64,000 bases of DNA from Gerris lacustris (lineage: Eukaryota > Arthropoda > Insecta > Hemiptera > Gerridae). Positions within the stretch are counted from its first letter, which is position 1, and each line of letters opens with the position of its first letter. A model generated the notes under the pieces. The model ran no database searches and was not told where the DNA came from. It saw only the letters and a program-made list of their open reading frames with translations. The stretch is taken from positions 41,335,437 through 41,399,436 of the forward strand of contig OX578286.1 in the NCBI GenBank assembly GCA_951217055.1, read 5' to 3'. Made by a program: the position numbers and the translations under genes. Below, piece after piece: positions 1 to 11,700 of the stretch.

Positions 1-960
1 TGGTTCGTTCCTACTACTACTACCACTCCTATACGTACTATATGTAGAAAGGAAGTATTGTGATAGCGATTAGATTTATAGATTTTGATGGATTACCACT
101 TTTAAGGGTCCCCTGAGTTCAAAAATTGGTTTTTAAAAATGTCAGTCTGCAGTCTGCGAAGATGTGTGAAGCCTAAACTATACTGGACCGATTTCAATGA
201 AATATGGCATAAATGTACAGAATAAAATCATATACGCCTTAGTGAAATCGATCAATGATTTATAGCTCTAAATTTTGGGAGTGTACCCCTTAAAAACTCT
301 GTAAAAACGTTTAAAAAATGATTTCTCGAAAACGGTTCCGACGATTTGGATTTTATTATTAAAAAATAGTCTGCCAATTAGTGTGGCACATAGCTTCCTC
401 GCATCGAATTTTATTGATTTTATGCTTTTACAACCCAATAATGTCTAATTTGTTTAACTGTTTCCCCCGTTTTTTTTTAATCCGTCAAAATTGTTTTGAT
501 TTTTTACATGAGTTAAAGTATCAATTTAGCAAAAGTTAAAGAGCGCAGACAGTTAAAATTAATCTGATGCTATCTGCGGGCTACTTCCGAAAAATCCAAT
601 AAATTTCATAAAAATCAAATGAAAGTACTTTTGAATATGTAGGTATAAATGAATGTAAGTTTGTGCGCATATTGAAGAGAAAAAAATGGGAGCAGATGGT
701 TGAAACTTATATGGGACCAACGATAGGCTAATGATCACTAACCGTCCAAATTTCATAAAAATTGGACGTGTAGTTTTAAGGATAAGTTATTGGTTTGCAA
801 AAATTGAACCACACAGAGACACGGAATCAAAAATGTTCCCTGATGTCTGAAACGGATTTCTGTCTTGGAATTTTTAAAATCGAGGATATAAAATATTTTC
901 GTTCTTCAGAACGATCACATAGTTTCTGTTACCTTCGATAGGCTCGGAAGCAAAAATTCA
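1..960. repeat. Dispersed repeat family R1, degraded copy
   Basis: The first ~330 bases match, with many differences, the repeat seen better preserved at 33610-33930, 40718-41060 and 41640-41998. Shared landmarks are the segment starting 'gaaagtattgtgat', the 'ggtcccctgag' block, 'taaactactgggccgatttt' (degraded here) and the run 'cccc..aaaactctg'. Bases 360-960 carry a second block ('agtctgccaattagtgtggc' ... 'cggatttctgtcttgg') that recurs at 3170-3385. The first ~35 bases, with a (CTA)n run, look like the tail of SINE-1. No coding potential is convincing. Confidence 0.6.
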
Positions 961-963
961 TTT

Positions 964-1575
964 TATCTCCAGTAGGGATAAAAAGTTATGATTTTGAATT
1001 TGTTTAGAGGGACTAAAACAGGTCTTTTCATCCCTGAACTCAAAAAGTAGGGAGAAAAAGTAAAAGTAGGGCGAAAAAGTAAAGTAGGGCAAAAAAGTAA
1101 AGATTGCAACTTAATTATTTTATAAATAGTAGAAAATGAATGGCTAATGTTATGAAGTTGTTGAAATCAGGTTGGCGGCACTGCGCTTTTTTGACCATGT
1201 TTATGTTTGTTTATATTGTTTATAACCTGCATCTAAATAACCTTCTATTTGAGTTTAATTCCAATTCTTATTTGTTTTTCATATTGAATATTTTATATCT
1301 GCTATTAAAAGTGCTAATAATTATTGTTATTTATTGAAATAATAAATAAAAACTGTGCAATGGACGAAAATGTGTATTTTCTTCCTACTGGAGATAAAAT
1401 ATTGTATGTACCTCGTGAGTAAAGTGCCATTATTTCCCTCGCGATAATTATCTCCCTCGGCTGCGCCTCGGGATTTAGGGACCATGGTTCCTTCGGCTTC
1501 GCCTCAAGAACCAACTTTTTCGCTCAGGGAATAATGGCTTACTTTACTCCCTAGGTGCATAAATAACTATTGCAG
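964..1575. repeat. Inverted-copy repeat R2, left copy
   Basis: This ~600-base block is the reverse complement of 4120-4650. It contains short tandem units around 'agtagggagaaaaagtaaa', then a GC-richer stretch with 'ggaccatggttccttcggct', and it ends near 'ctccctaggtgcataaataa'. An AT-rich 1140-1350 segment is present in this copy only. The two copies face each other across about 2.5 kb. I do not recognise the family. Confidence 0.7.
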
Positions 1576-1597
1576 TCAATTTAAATACGAATTTGGG

Positions 1598-1832
1598 TAT
1601 TTCTTTAGATTGTTACTCCCCATGTTTTTTTTAGAATATTAATAACTTTGACTAAATAACTATTAAGACAAAGGGATGTTTAGTCCAATATACTTTGGGA
1701 CAATGGATAATCACACATCTGTTTTTATAAGGGGAGTAGCAGTCTAAAGATGAACATTCTGTACACCTTCTTTAGATTGTTACTCCCCTCTGTATTTTTT
1801 TATAAGGAGAGTAACAGTCTAAAGAAGTGCCC
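1598..1832. mobile_element. MITE-A copy 1
   Basis: Small non-coding inverted-repeat element. It begins '(ta)tttctttagattgttactcc' and ends 'aacagtctaaagaagtgcc'. The interior has an 'acaaagggatgtttagtcca' block and a second inverted pair ('ttataaggggagtaac' against 'gttactcccc'), so it can fold into consecutive hairpins. At least nine related copies or fragments occur in this window. Confidence 0.75.
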
Positions 1833-2049
1833 TAATTTGATCATTTAAGTCGTTTTCCCGCGAGGTGAGAAGAAGTCGGGTTCAATACTCCTCAAGAAGA
1901 GAACTATATTTCTATTGTAAATTCCGAGGAAAATTTTGAATAGTTAGAATTAAACAGCTGAATACTGAATAATGTAATACACTGAATATATATGATTATG
2001 TTTAATATGAATTTTTAATTTAATTTATTAGGATCGATAGAGGATTCTG

Positions 2050-3160
2050 TTAAAAGCTTTATAAATATTTAAATATAGTAAAAAATTAAATATTAATAAT
2101 ATTTCGTCTTTAATTAACAATATTAATATAATGGATTAATTTAATATAATTGATCTATATTGATAACAGGTCAAATTACAACTTTATAGATATTTTACTT
2201 ATCTATATTACAATATCTTTTTACTTTACAAAACAAATTTATTTTAAATTATTTACAATTACTTTATTTTAAAATATCCTGTAAAGTGGTAAGTTAAAAT
2301 TGAATTTCCCCTTACTCTGTAAACCTAATTTTATATTAAATAATTTCAAGATAAAAAGAACTTTTTATATACTACGTTTTTAAATTTTCTGTTGAATCGT
2401 ATGTAATGTTGATAATATAATTGTTATTGTTATATAATATATAATGTTAGTAAAAAAAAATATATATACAAATTTATTTACTTCACATAAATGACAACCA
2501 TCTAGAATCTAGAAAGCTGATTTTAAACCTATAAAAGGATAAATCTTTGTACAACGGATCTCCCCAACACCAAATCGGTTAGATTTGAAATCTAAACCGT
2601 GCCATCGATATATATTTGAAATAATATAATCGATATATTTCCTGTTTTGGTGACATTCAATGTTTATCTCTTTATTTATAAAAATCACAAATTTGAAACC
2701 CGTCAAAATGAAGATTGTAAATATATGGGATATGGCAAAACAAATAAAATAACTTGCGGATTTTTTCCGAACTAACTTTCCATATGGCAAAATTTGCTGA
2801 AACCCAATTAAATTCTGCTGAAAGATGGCTAAAAGTATTAAAATAATACATTGTCATCGTGTTCTGAGCTATGCTAAAAGTTTTAAATGTCTAGCTATTT
2901 GGGAAGTTAGTTAAAAAACGATTGCCAGATTTGTACCGGACAAACAAACAAACAAGAAAGCAAGTTAGTAAAAACGTAGTAAAATACATTATGTTATTAT
3001 GTTAAGCCTTTTTACATTAATAAAACATTTAAAACTAATATATTTTTAGTTTATTTTAGTCATTGTTTGGAGTGATATTCAAATGGTTTTAGTTTCGTAT
3101 TTATTTTAATTTTAATTATTTTATTTACTTATTTCTCCATTAAAAAGTGAGCTTTCTTTA
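2050..3160. other. AT-rich DNA without recognised feature
   Basis: Very AT-rich sequence with short ORFs only. Nothing resembling a splice-bounded exon or a known element was recognised. Confidence 0.5.
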
Positions 3161-3835
3161 ACACGGTAAAAGTTGGTGGATTTTTATTTAAAATAGTCTG
3201 CCATTTAGTGTGGCACATAATTTCGTGTACTTCAATCATTTTGCTTTTACAACTTGATTTTTTTTTAAATCCGTTTTGTCCGAAACGGATTTCTTTCTTG
3301 GAATTTTTAAAATCGGAGACCTAAAATATTTTCGTTTTCCAGAACGATCTCATAGCTTCCGTTACCTTCTGTAAGCACAGAAGAAAAAAAGTAAAAATAA
3401 AATAAAATATTGTAGTACATATTTTATTAATCCAAATACTACTAAATTAGTTCTCACGAAATCTCTGGAACAACTGGAGCTTCAACCGTAAAATTTCGTT
3501 GATAGATTCCTCTTAGCTCTTAGACAACTTTGTCAGAAATATTTTTACGACCCGCCATTTTGATTCAAGATGGCGGTTATTTATATGCAAAATTCGCCAT
3601 GACAATATCTCCGTAACCAATTTCACTAGGATCTTGTAATTTAGAACTTATAGCTTCCTTTTATAACACAAATAATTTTTTTGAAATCATTTTCCAATTG
3701 GCTTGTTTAATTCAAGATGGCGGCCATATACGTATTTAGAGCCAAGTCACCTCACTATAATTATCTCGATCGAGGATTAAATCTTTGCTTCTCCAGTTGC
3801 CGGAATCATCTAGATATTGGGGGGAAAATAATATT

Positions 3836-3947
3836 ACCGTTTCGGCTCTTCTTTATATTGTTACTCCCCTTGTAAAAGAAAAACAGGGGAGTAACAATCT
3901 AAATAAGGAGTATGGAAAGTTCTTCTTTAGACTGTTACTTATAGAGC
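3836..3947. mobile_element. MITE-A, partial copy 2
   Basis: Only the terminal third of the MITE-A unit remains: 'cttctttatattgttactcc', a short spacer, 'aggggagtaacaatctaaa', then an 'agttcttctttagactgtta' start that is broken off. Confidence 0.65.
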
Positions 3948-4119
3948 AACAGTGTGAGGTTTAAGCACCTCAATCAGAAATTAAATCGGTCAACAATTGC
4001 GGACGCTTTCTTTTTTTTTTTTACAAAAAAATCAAATTTAGCTTTATTTAAGGTAGAACCGATGAAGGTACAACAAAAAGTCATTGCCTGTTAGGCGGTA
4101 CGAAGTTCGCCGGGTCAGC

Positions 4120-4655
4120 TAGTGTAATAGTTATTTATGCACCTAGGGAGTAAAGTAAGCCATTATTCCCTGAGTGAAAAAGTTGGTTCTTGAGGCGATG
4201 CCGAAGGAACCATGGTCCCTAAATCTCGAGGCGAAGCCGAGCGAATTAGACTCTTTAATTTCCGAGGCGCAGCCGAGGGAATAACTCTAATTAGCTCTCC
4301 GAGGGAGATAATTATCGCGAGGGGAATAATGGCACTTTACTCACGAGGTACATACAATATTTTATCTCCAGTAGGAAGAAAATACACATTTTCGTCCATT
4401 GCACAGTTTTTATTTATTATTTTAATATCGTTACTTTTTTGCCCTATTTTACTTTTTCGCCCTACTTTTACTTTTTCTCCCTACTTTTACTTTTTCTCCC
4501 TACTTTTACTTTTTCTCCCTACTTTTACTTTTTCTCCCTACTTTTACTTTTTCTCCCTACTTTTTGAGTTCTGGGATGAAAGAAAAGACTTACTTTAGTT
4601 CCTCTAATCTAATTCAAAATCATAACTTTTTCTCTCTATTGGAGATAGAATATAT
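4120..4655. repeat. Inverted-copy repeat R2, right copy, with expanded 19-bp tandem
   Basis: Reverse complement of the 964-1575 block. The part corresponding to 1040-1100 has grown here into about six tandem units of 'ctttttctccctactttta' (4441-4565). The long ORF through it (4212-4598) is a by-product of this repeat and encodes a low-complexity Phe/Leu/Pro/Ser run. Confidence 0.7.
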
Positions 4656-5177
4656 GGTGCTGATTCTCTTCTATGAAGGCTTTAGAAACGAAACTATTAA
4701 GGTATTTTATTTTACCGCTTGGCCTACATGATAATAGGAAATCTAGCCGCTGATTCCTAGCATAAGCCCCGCGCGGAGCGTGGGTAGTAGGCTAGTTAAA
4801 ATATAAATTCACTAAAAATAAAACACTCCGTAGCGAAACAGAGAAATCCACCTAGTATATCTGTATAGTTATAGATTTAAATAACTTTTGGGCGAACATA
4901 AAACAATTTAACTTGGGAATAATAAAAAGTTGCCGGTTCTAATTGTCAACCCTCCCCCCCCCCCCCTCTCCCTCGCGATCAATTATAATAAAAAAAAGTT
5001 GGAGGTGGCAGGAAAATGACGGAGTTGGAAATAATTTATTTAAAATCAATATTGATTATCGATAGACGTCGACATTTCGCCTAAATGAAAATACTTTTGT
5101 TAAATTCTCACTCTCTGGGGGTATTTAAACACGGAGATCTAATTGAGGCTTTACCCTTGAGGCTATTATTACCTCTG

Positions 5178-5181
<4 letters not shown>

Positions 5182-5266
<85 letters not shown>
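5182..5266. repeat. (TA)n microsatellite
   Basis: An uninterrupted run of about 40 TA dinucleotides. The ORF crossing it is an artefact of the repeat. Confidence 0.95.
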
Positions 5267-5270
<4 letters not shown>

Positions 5271-5459
5271 AAAAACTTTCCAAATGAAATTGGAAAAAAT
5301 GGATGGTACTATATTATTATTTTTAAAACATCGTGAAATTACCATCTCGATGATCTTTGTTTACCCCTTTTAAACCTAGGCATCGCGTGGTTCTATCATT
5401 GAAGCGAGCGTATTGCAATAAAATACTGAATATTGAAATTTGTTAATCATGATGAATGT

Positions 5460-6160
5460 CACAGTTGAAGATAAGTGGAAGAGGGTAGTGTGGGGTAGAG
5501 TGGGGGTACTCGGTACAAAGCTTTACTTCCTAAACCTACACACAATACGACTATAAGAATCTTAACCACCCGCAATAGCTTTTAAACAATTATTATAAAT
5601 GTATCACTTCATTACTCAAATACTACTGCTTGTATCAAGTTGAAATTTTACATGTTTGTTTCAATTGTACTTTAGACGTTGTACATGAAGTTTTATTAAA
5701 ATCATTACGTTAGAACGTAAGATATCGGTAAAATGGTTGTTTTCTCTATTTTAAACGTTTAGGTCCGCTTTAATAGTTTTAGCGATCTTTATTAATTCAT
5801 AGCAGTGTCGTTGTTGGTTTTACTAAAAAATGTTATTTGTAAAAAAATGTTCGTCTTATCGAATTGGTGATGATAGAATTTTTTCCCGTCCTGAAATTCC
5901 ATATTAAATTTGAAGCTCACGTTTACGCGAGCATTGCGCGCGAACTCTAGGACGGATCACGCTGTCCAACGAACTTAGCCTGAGTATTAGTAAAAGAAAG
6001 ATTGGCGTGGTCCATGAATGAAAGGTGCAAGAAATTGTGTTAATTTACAATGTTATCATGGCCAATGAGAGCTTAGGATTTTAAAATCCTGAACTCTCAT
6101 TTCCTTTAGGATGTAGGCACATACAGTTTGTGTAAATGCTTGATAGCGGAGGAAAGTTAA
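5460..6160. other. Intergenic DNA, no recognised feature
   Basis: Unique-looking sequence. The palindrome around 'aggattttaaaatcct' near 6075 resembles the core of the small TIR element at 34276-34430. No exon was recognised. Confidence 0.4.
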
Positions 6161-6179
6161 AAAAAAAAAAAAAGAAAAT

Positions 6180-6268
6180 GGAGGTGGCCAACGAGAGAGA
6201 GAAAGTGAATAAGTGAGAGAGGGAAAGAGAAGAAGTGAGAGAGAGAGGGAATGAGAAAGAGAATAAGT

Positions 6269-6302
<34 letters not shown>

Positions 6303-6481
6303 CAGGAAGAGAGAGAGAATGAGAAATAGAATAAGTGAGAGAGAGAAATAGAATAAGAGAGAAAGAGAGAGAATGAGAAAGAGAATAAGTGAGAGAGAGA
6401 AAGAGAATAAGTGAGAGAGAGAGGGAATGAGAAAGAGAATAAGTGAGAGAGAAAGAGAGAGAGAGAGAGAGAAAGAGAATA

Positions 6482-6512
<31 letters not shown>

Positions 6513-6720
6513 CAGGAAGAGAGAGAGAATGAGAAATAGAATAAGTGAGTGAGAGAGAGAGAGAATGAGAAAGAGAATAAGTGAGAGAGAGAAAGAGAAT
6601 AAGTGAGAGAGAGAGGGAATGAGAAAGAGAATAAGTGAGAGAGAGAGAGAGAAAGAGAATAAGAGAGAGAGAGAGAGAGAGAGAGACAGGAAGAGAGAGA
6701 GAATGAGAAATAGAATAAGT

Positions 6721-6751
<31 letters not shown>

Positions 6752-6783
6752 AGTGAGAGAGAGAGGGAATGAGAAAGAGAATA

Positions 6784-6835
<52 letters not shown>

Positions 6836-7125
6836 AGAGAGAGAGAGACAGGAAGAGAGAGAGAATGAGAAATAGAATAAGAGAGAGAGAGAGAGAATGA
6901 GAAAGAGAATAAGTGAGAGAGAGAAAGAGAATAAGTGAGAGAGAGAGGGAATGAGAAAGAGAATAAGTGAGAGAGAGAAATAGAATAAGAGAGAGAGAGA
7001 GAGAATGAGAAAGAGAATAAGTGAGAGAGAGAAAGAGAATAAGTGAGAGAGGGAAAGAGAATAAGTGAGAGAGAAAGAGAATGAGAAAGGGAATAAGTGA
7101 GAGAGAGAGAGAGAGAGAGTGAGAA
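6180..7125. repeat. GA-rich satellite with higher-order structure
   Basis: About 950 bases of polypurine repeat built from GAGA runs mixed with 'gagaatgagaaagagaataa' blocks. A 'gacaggaagagagagagaat' block recurs near 6301, 6511, 6684 and 6848, giving a higher-order period of roughly 165-210 bases. A polypurine tract of this size could adopt non-B DNA (triplex) structure. Confidence 0.9.
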
Positions 7126-7689
7126 AATAGTTATGATTCTAGAAGTTGAATTTACGTTACATTAATATAGAAATAAAAATGATCTTAAAACAAATATTAA
7201 GCAATTAAACATAACGCTGCCCAGTTTGGAGTTTTATTTCCACACATACTTGTATTTGTAATCTTATTTACAAAATGTAAATATTGTAGAATCACAGGAA
7301 AGTACAATAATAATAATACTTCAGAAATGCATACTTCCTTTCAAATTCTCTTACATAAAAAGAATTTCTAATAAAACTAACTGAAGACCTTATTTTTTTA
7401 TAAATTGTCAAAACAGAACTTCAAAGTAGTATACTTCAAACCCATCAATGGAAGAAGTAGGCAGCTACAGTATGTCATAGCTTGAATTCAAAAGATAAAA
7501 AGGAGAAACATAAAAGATTAAAACATCTTTTTGCTATTAATGTATTACAAGTATCTACCTTATTAAATTCTTTGAGTTAATTACAACTTGACTTGAATAA
7601 AAGAAATACATTTTAAAAACAACATTTTATCTTCAGAGAGTGGCTTTTTTTAGATTTTTCTTTTTTTTTTCTTCCGTTTTAGAGGGGGC

Positions 7690-8647
7690 AGTGTGGTCGT
7701 GTGGATTGTTACACCTGCTCGACCATCAATGAATCAAATGTGGCATAAGGTCGTGGTTTCGATTTCGGGCTTTGATGCTCTGCTTTGTATGGCTCACTAA
7801 TGATCCATACTCGCTTTGGCGATAGGGGAGAGAGGGGTTGGTTGGGACAGTGGGATGAATTAGACACTGTTGTTTTTGGTTGAAAAGAAGGTGAGATTAG
7901 CAACCCTGGTGGACCAGTCAGTAGCTCTTCAGTTGCTATTCAATCCCTCAAGTGGTCTGTCGTCTTGTTGATTGCCATTAATTTTTAAAAAAATAAATTC
8001 GATTTGGAGGCAAGCTGATGTAAAATTTGAGAACCATGTGGGAAGCCTTCCAGCCCCTCTAAAATATTCTTCGGAGTCTCTACTATTTTTACCTGGTAAT
8101 GGATTTATTTATGATTACAAATCACTTTGGTTGCTTACTGTGGAACTATGGGTTCCAATGTTGTTTGTGTTTTTTTTTTTTTTTTTAAAAATGGCGTCGA
8201 GGGATGAGTTGGACAGTATGTTCCATTCATCCCCAACTGTCCCACTCATCCCCCATATCACACACACATCATACCTATTTCTTCTTTTGGTTGCCTACTT
8301 TCTTACTTATTTAGTATTCCTTCTATTTAAGTACTCAAATGAATTGTTTTCATGATTTCTGTTCCAAAATCAGGAGTTTTGGTGTGTGTCCAAAGTATCC
8401 CACCCCTGTGTCCAATGTATCCCACCCATTGGGATATGCAAAATTAGGGATATCTAAAAAAAAAAAAAGTGTCCCAACCAACCCCGCTCTCCCCTACATT
8501 GTACAGAGGTGTAATGTGTGATTTGGCTGGAACTCTCTACCATAGTGCTAGTAAAAAGGGCTTAGTTATAAGGTATAATTTTTAGGTTTGAACAAGAAGT
8601 TCATTCTATCCCTCCAGTACTAGTACTTGGACCTTACTACTACTACC
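7690..8647 (+). mobile_element. SINE-1, full-length copy split by a TIR element
   Basis: The left part (7690-7824) and right part (8495-8647) join into one short element like the - strand copy at 31530-31855. Shared blocks in order are 'aatgaatcaa', a degenerate B-box-like 'cgtggtttcgatttc', 'tggctcactaatgat', 'actcgctt', 'gtacagaggt', 'ggctggaactctc', 'ggtttgaacaag', and a tail of CTA/TAC triplets. B-box-like sequence, lack of coding capacity and a simple-repeat tail point to a tRNA-derived SINE (inference). Confidence 0.65.
7825..8494. mobile_element. TIR element inside SINE-1, TA target duplication
   Basis: The ends are inverted repeats of about 26 bases, beginning 'ggggagagaggggttggttg' on the left and ending 'cccgctctcccc' on the right, each flanked by TA (7823-7824 and 8495-8496). 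The SINE-1 consensus continues across the insertion, which confirms the boundaries. The interior has several 'gtcccac/tcatcccc' stretches. The interior ORF (7972-8355) has no recognised domain. A Tc1/mariner-type non-autonomous element is likely from the TA duplication. Confidence 0.7.
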
Positions 8648-8720
8648 TTCCGTTATGTGCAAAAGCAGGATTGTTGTTTGATTATTTTGTTATCAAATGT
8701 TTTTTTTTTTATGATTACAG

Positions 8721-11700
8721 AGGACACACTTAAAGAAGATAAGGGAGAGTGTGTCATATGCTTGGAAGAACTGATACAGGGAGATACCATTGCCAGGCTC
8801 CCATGCCTTTGTATATACCATAAAACGTATGTATATAATATCTGATCTTTAGTTCATTCAGTGTACAGACTTACATTTAAGGGGTTCATAGTAGCTGTGT
8901 TCCTAAAAACAATGACCAATCATTGAATTAAGGTTGTGCAATAACAAATATCAATTAGTACATAGGATGTCCCTGAACGAAACGTCACCACTTTTGGATC
9001 TTAAGGAACTTTGTCACTGAACAAAATAGTACATTAAGCGTCAAGTGCGGAAAGTAGCATTTTGCATGCGAGTGTGGAGTTTGCACCCGAGCCACAGCGA
9101 GGGTAGTAAAACCACACGAGCAATGCAAAATGCCGTTTACGTACGAGTTGCGTACCGTACTTTATCTACGATTGTTAGAGATTTAAATAATAAATACAGA
9201 AAAAATAAACTTCCTATATGTAAGTTCGTATTTCTCTCTTGGTAAAGATGACATTAATTCATTAGTTGTATTTTGTGCCGAATTAATTATTTCGGAAGGC
9301 GTATTATTCTCCTCATTTAAATCACTCATTGATTTCCACAAAAAACTCTTATATATAAACAGTTACTTTTATTATACAAACAGCAAATTAGTTTTGTTAA
9401 ATGTAAACAAACTCGCTAATCGTGCGTAAAGGTGAAGAATTCCTCTTTTTTACCACCCTAGGGCGGTAAAAAAGAGGAATTCTTCAGAACTATGAGACGT
9501 GCATGCGCAATGAATACAAGTACGTAAAGAATCACTTTCTACGCATCTAAACAGAGATACAATGTTTATATTTTGTAACAATCGTAGATAAAAGCCACCA
9601 GAGCTAACACTGGTGGCTATTTATGATTAACATCTAGGATACATTTCTAGTACAGCTATGCTATATGAAATTTTTTCTGGATTTTCAACCTTTTTTTTCA
9701 TGAATTTATACATATATGTATATATATTAATTCAACATATTTTAACAAGAAACTCCTGAGCTTTTAACCTAAAGTTTAATTTTGTATTAAAAAATACTTC
9801 AATTAAAAATTTAAAAAATATTTAGGGATCTTAACGTTTTAGACAAGATTAAAAACTGTTAATTTTTCCAGCTTGAGCTGTGTTTTCCTAAAACGAGGCT
9901 AGCGCAATCTCTTTGACATTAGGCTACTTCGTTGACATTAAAGGAACAACTTCTAAGTGCTTATTTGCTTCTGGAGGAAGCCAAAGATGAAAAACGACTT
10001 ATTTCAGTGCTTGATCTCTCGAAGAAAAACCCCCATCAGCCATTAAGCCTGGTTTACATTGGTCGAGTAAACGGGCGAGTAGCTAGGTCGAGTAGCACTC
10101 GGCCGAGCTACTTGCCTAATGTGAACGATAAGGCGAGTAAACGGTCGAGGAGAGTGGATAAAAGTTGGTCGAGTAAATGGGCGAGTGCGGTGGTAGAGTA
10201 GCTCGCCCGCCGAAGGGTGAGTAACCACCCCACGTCAGTCCTAACGTTGAATATCTCTTCTATATAATAATTGCGGGATTATTCGGAACTAAAAACGTAA
10301 TAACCTCACTTTATTAAGGCTACTATGTCAAGTACGTGTCAACGACTTTAGAGTCACTCTTCCAAAAAACAGCACACCATTTTACTCGACCGTCCCTTGT
10401 GCTAAAAAGCAAGCTAGTGCACTTGACCATTTTCTCGACCAATGTATACTAGGCTTTATACTCAAATCAAATGGCAGAAGGCGGGTATAATATACTTATT
10501 TAGGCGATTTTTTCGGCTGAATATACTTAGTTATATACTGGATCTGATTTCTTTCCACGCATTTTTTGAGGCCATAAGGTTCCTGTACGTGGTAGACTTC
10601 ACATCATATACGCATTGAAACTTAGGAACTTCTTACACAGTACAGTCTTACAACAGTAAGAACCGCTCTTCAAGCGGTCGTCCTCTTCAACAGTAAGAAC
10701 TACTTTTTTCCCCACCATTGTGAAAAAAAACAATTAGAAACAGATTTTTACAAGAATAATTAATATAAAAATGCCATTTTTCAAAACTGGTCTTATTTTC
10801 AACCTTTTTTTGTTTTTATTTTTTTATTTTCTGTATTCTTCACCTTAGTTGTATCTATGTGCAAAATTTGGGGAAGATTGAATCACGGTAAGTGGTTCAA
10901 AATTGGGGTAATAGGTGTGCGATGAAACTTAATAAGCAAATAAATTTGACTCCATTTTTTTTTTTTGTTTTTATTTTTTTTAGTTTCTGTATCCTTCACC
11001 TTAGTTTTATTTATGTGCGAAATTTGGGGAAGATTAAATGACGGGAAATGGTTCAAAATTGGGGTAATAGGTGTGCGATGACACTTAAAAAGCAAATAAA
11101 TTTGACTCCATTTTTTTTTTTTTTTTTTTGTTTCTGTATTCTTCACCTTAGTTGTATCTATGTGCAAAATTTGGGGAAGATTAAATGACGGGAAATGGTT
11201 CAAAATTGGGGTAATAGGTGTGCGATGAAACTTAAAAAGCAAATAAATTTGACGCCATTTTGTTTTTGTTTTTATTTTTTTTTTTTTTTTCTGTATTCTT
11301 CACCTTAGTTGTATCTATGTGCAAAATTTGGGGAAGATTGAATCACGGGAAGTGGTTCAAAATTGGGGAAACGGAAATGTGCGATGAAACTTACAAAGCA
11401 AAGTAATATAAGACCAGTAAAAATAGAAGCCAAAGTACGTCATGAAGGGTTGCAGCTATACTGCTCTTCGAGGAGTAGTTTGCTTCTGGCACATAGACGG
11501 CTGTGAGCCGTCAGTATTAGACGCACTCTAGGAAAACACCCCTATTGATTTGTACTAAAGCCGTACCCCACGTCTGACACATTGTAGGAAAACATCCCTT
11601 TATGCTGTATATTAAAAATATTATTCAGCTTGTGTAACATGTAGTGTTACATACCGAACATAACTGCTCCCTCATTCTTTTTAAAATTTCATCACACACC

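Noticed and set aside
4212..4598. 128-aa ORF
   Set aside because: Runs through repeat R2 and its 19-bp tandem; low-complexity product.
5085..5336. 83-aa ORF
   Set aside because: Dominated by a (TA)n microsatellite giving Ile-Tyr repeats.
7972..8355. 127-aa ORF as an exon of ZNRF
   Set aside because: Lies entirely inside a TIR element and has no ZNRF-like residues.
1..8700. Upstream ZNRF exons
   Set aside because: I looked for the conserved second zinc-finger exon but found no convincing splice-bounded match; the missing exons may be outside the window.
10883..11242. 119-aa ORF on the - strand
   Set aside because: It is the translation of a ~150-bp tandem repeat with poly-T tracts (poly-Lys) and has no conserved domain.
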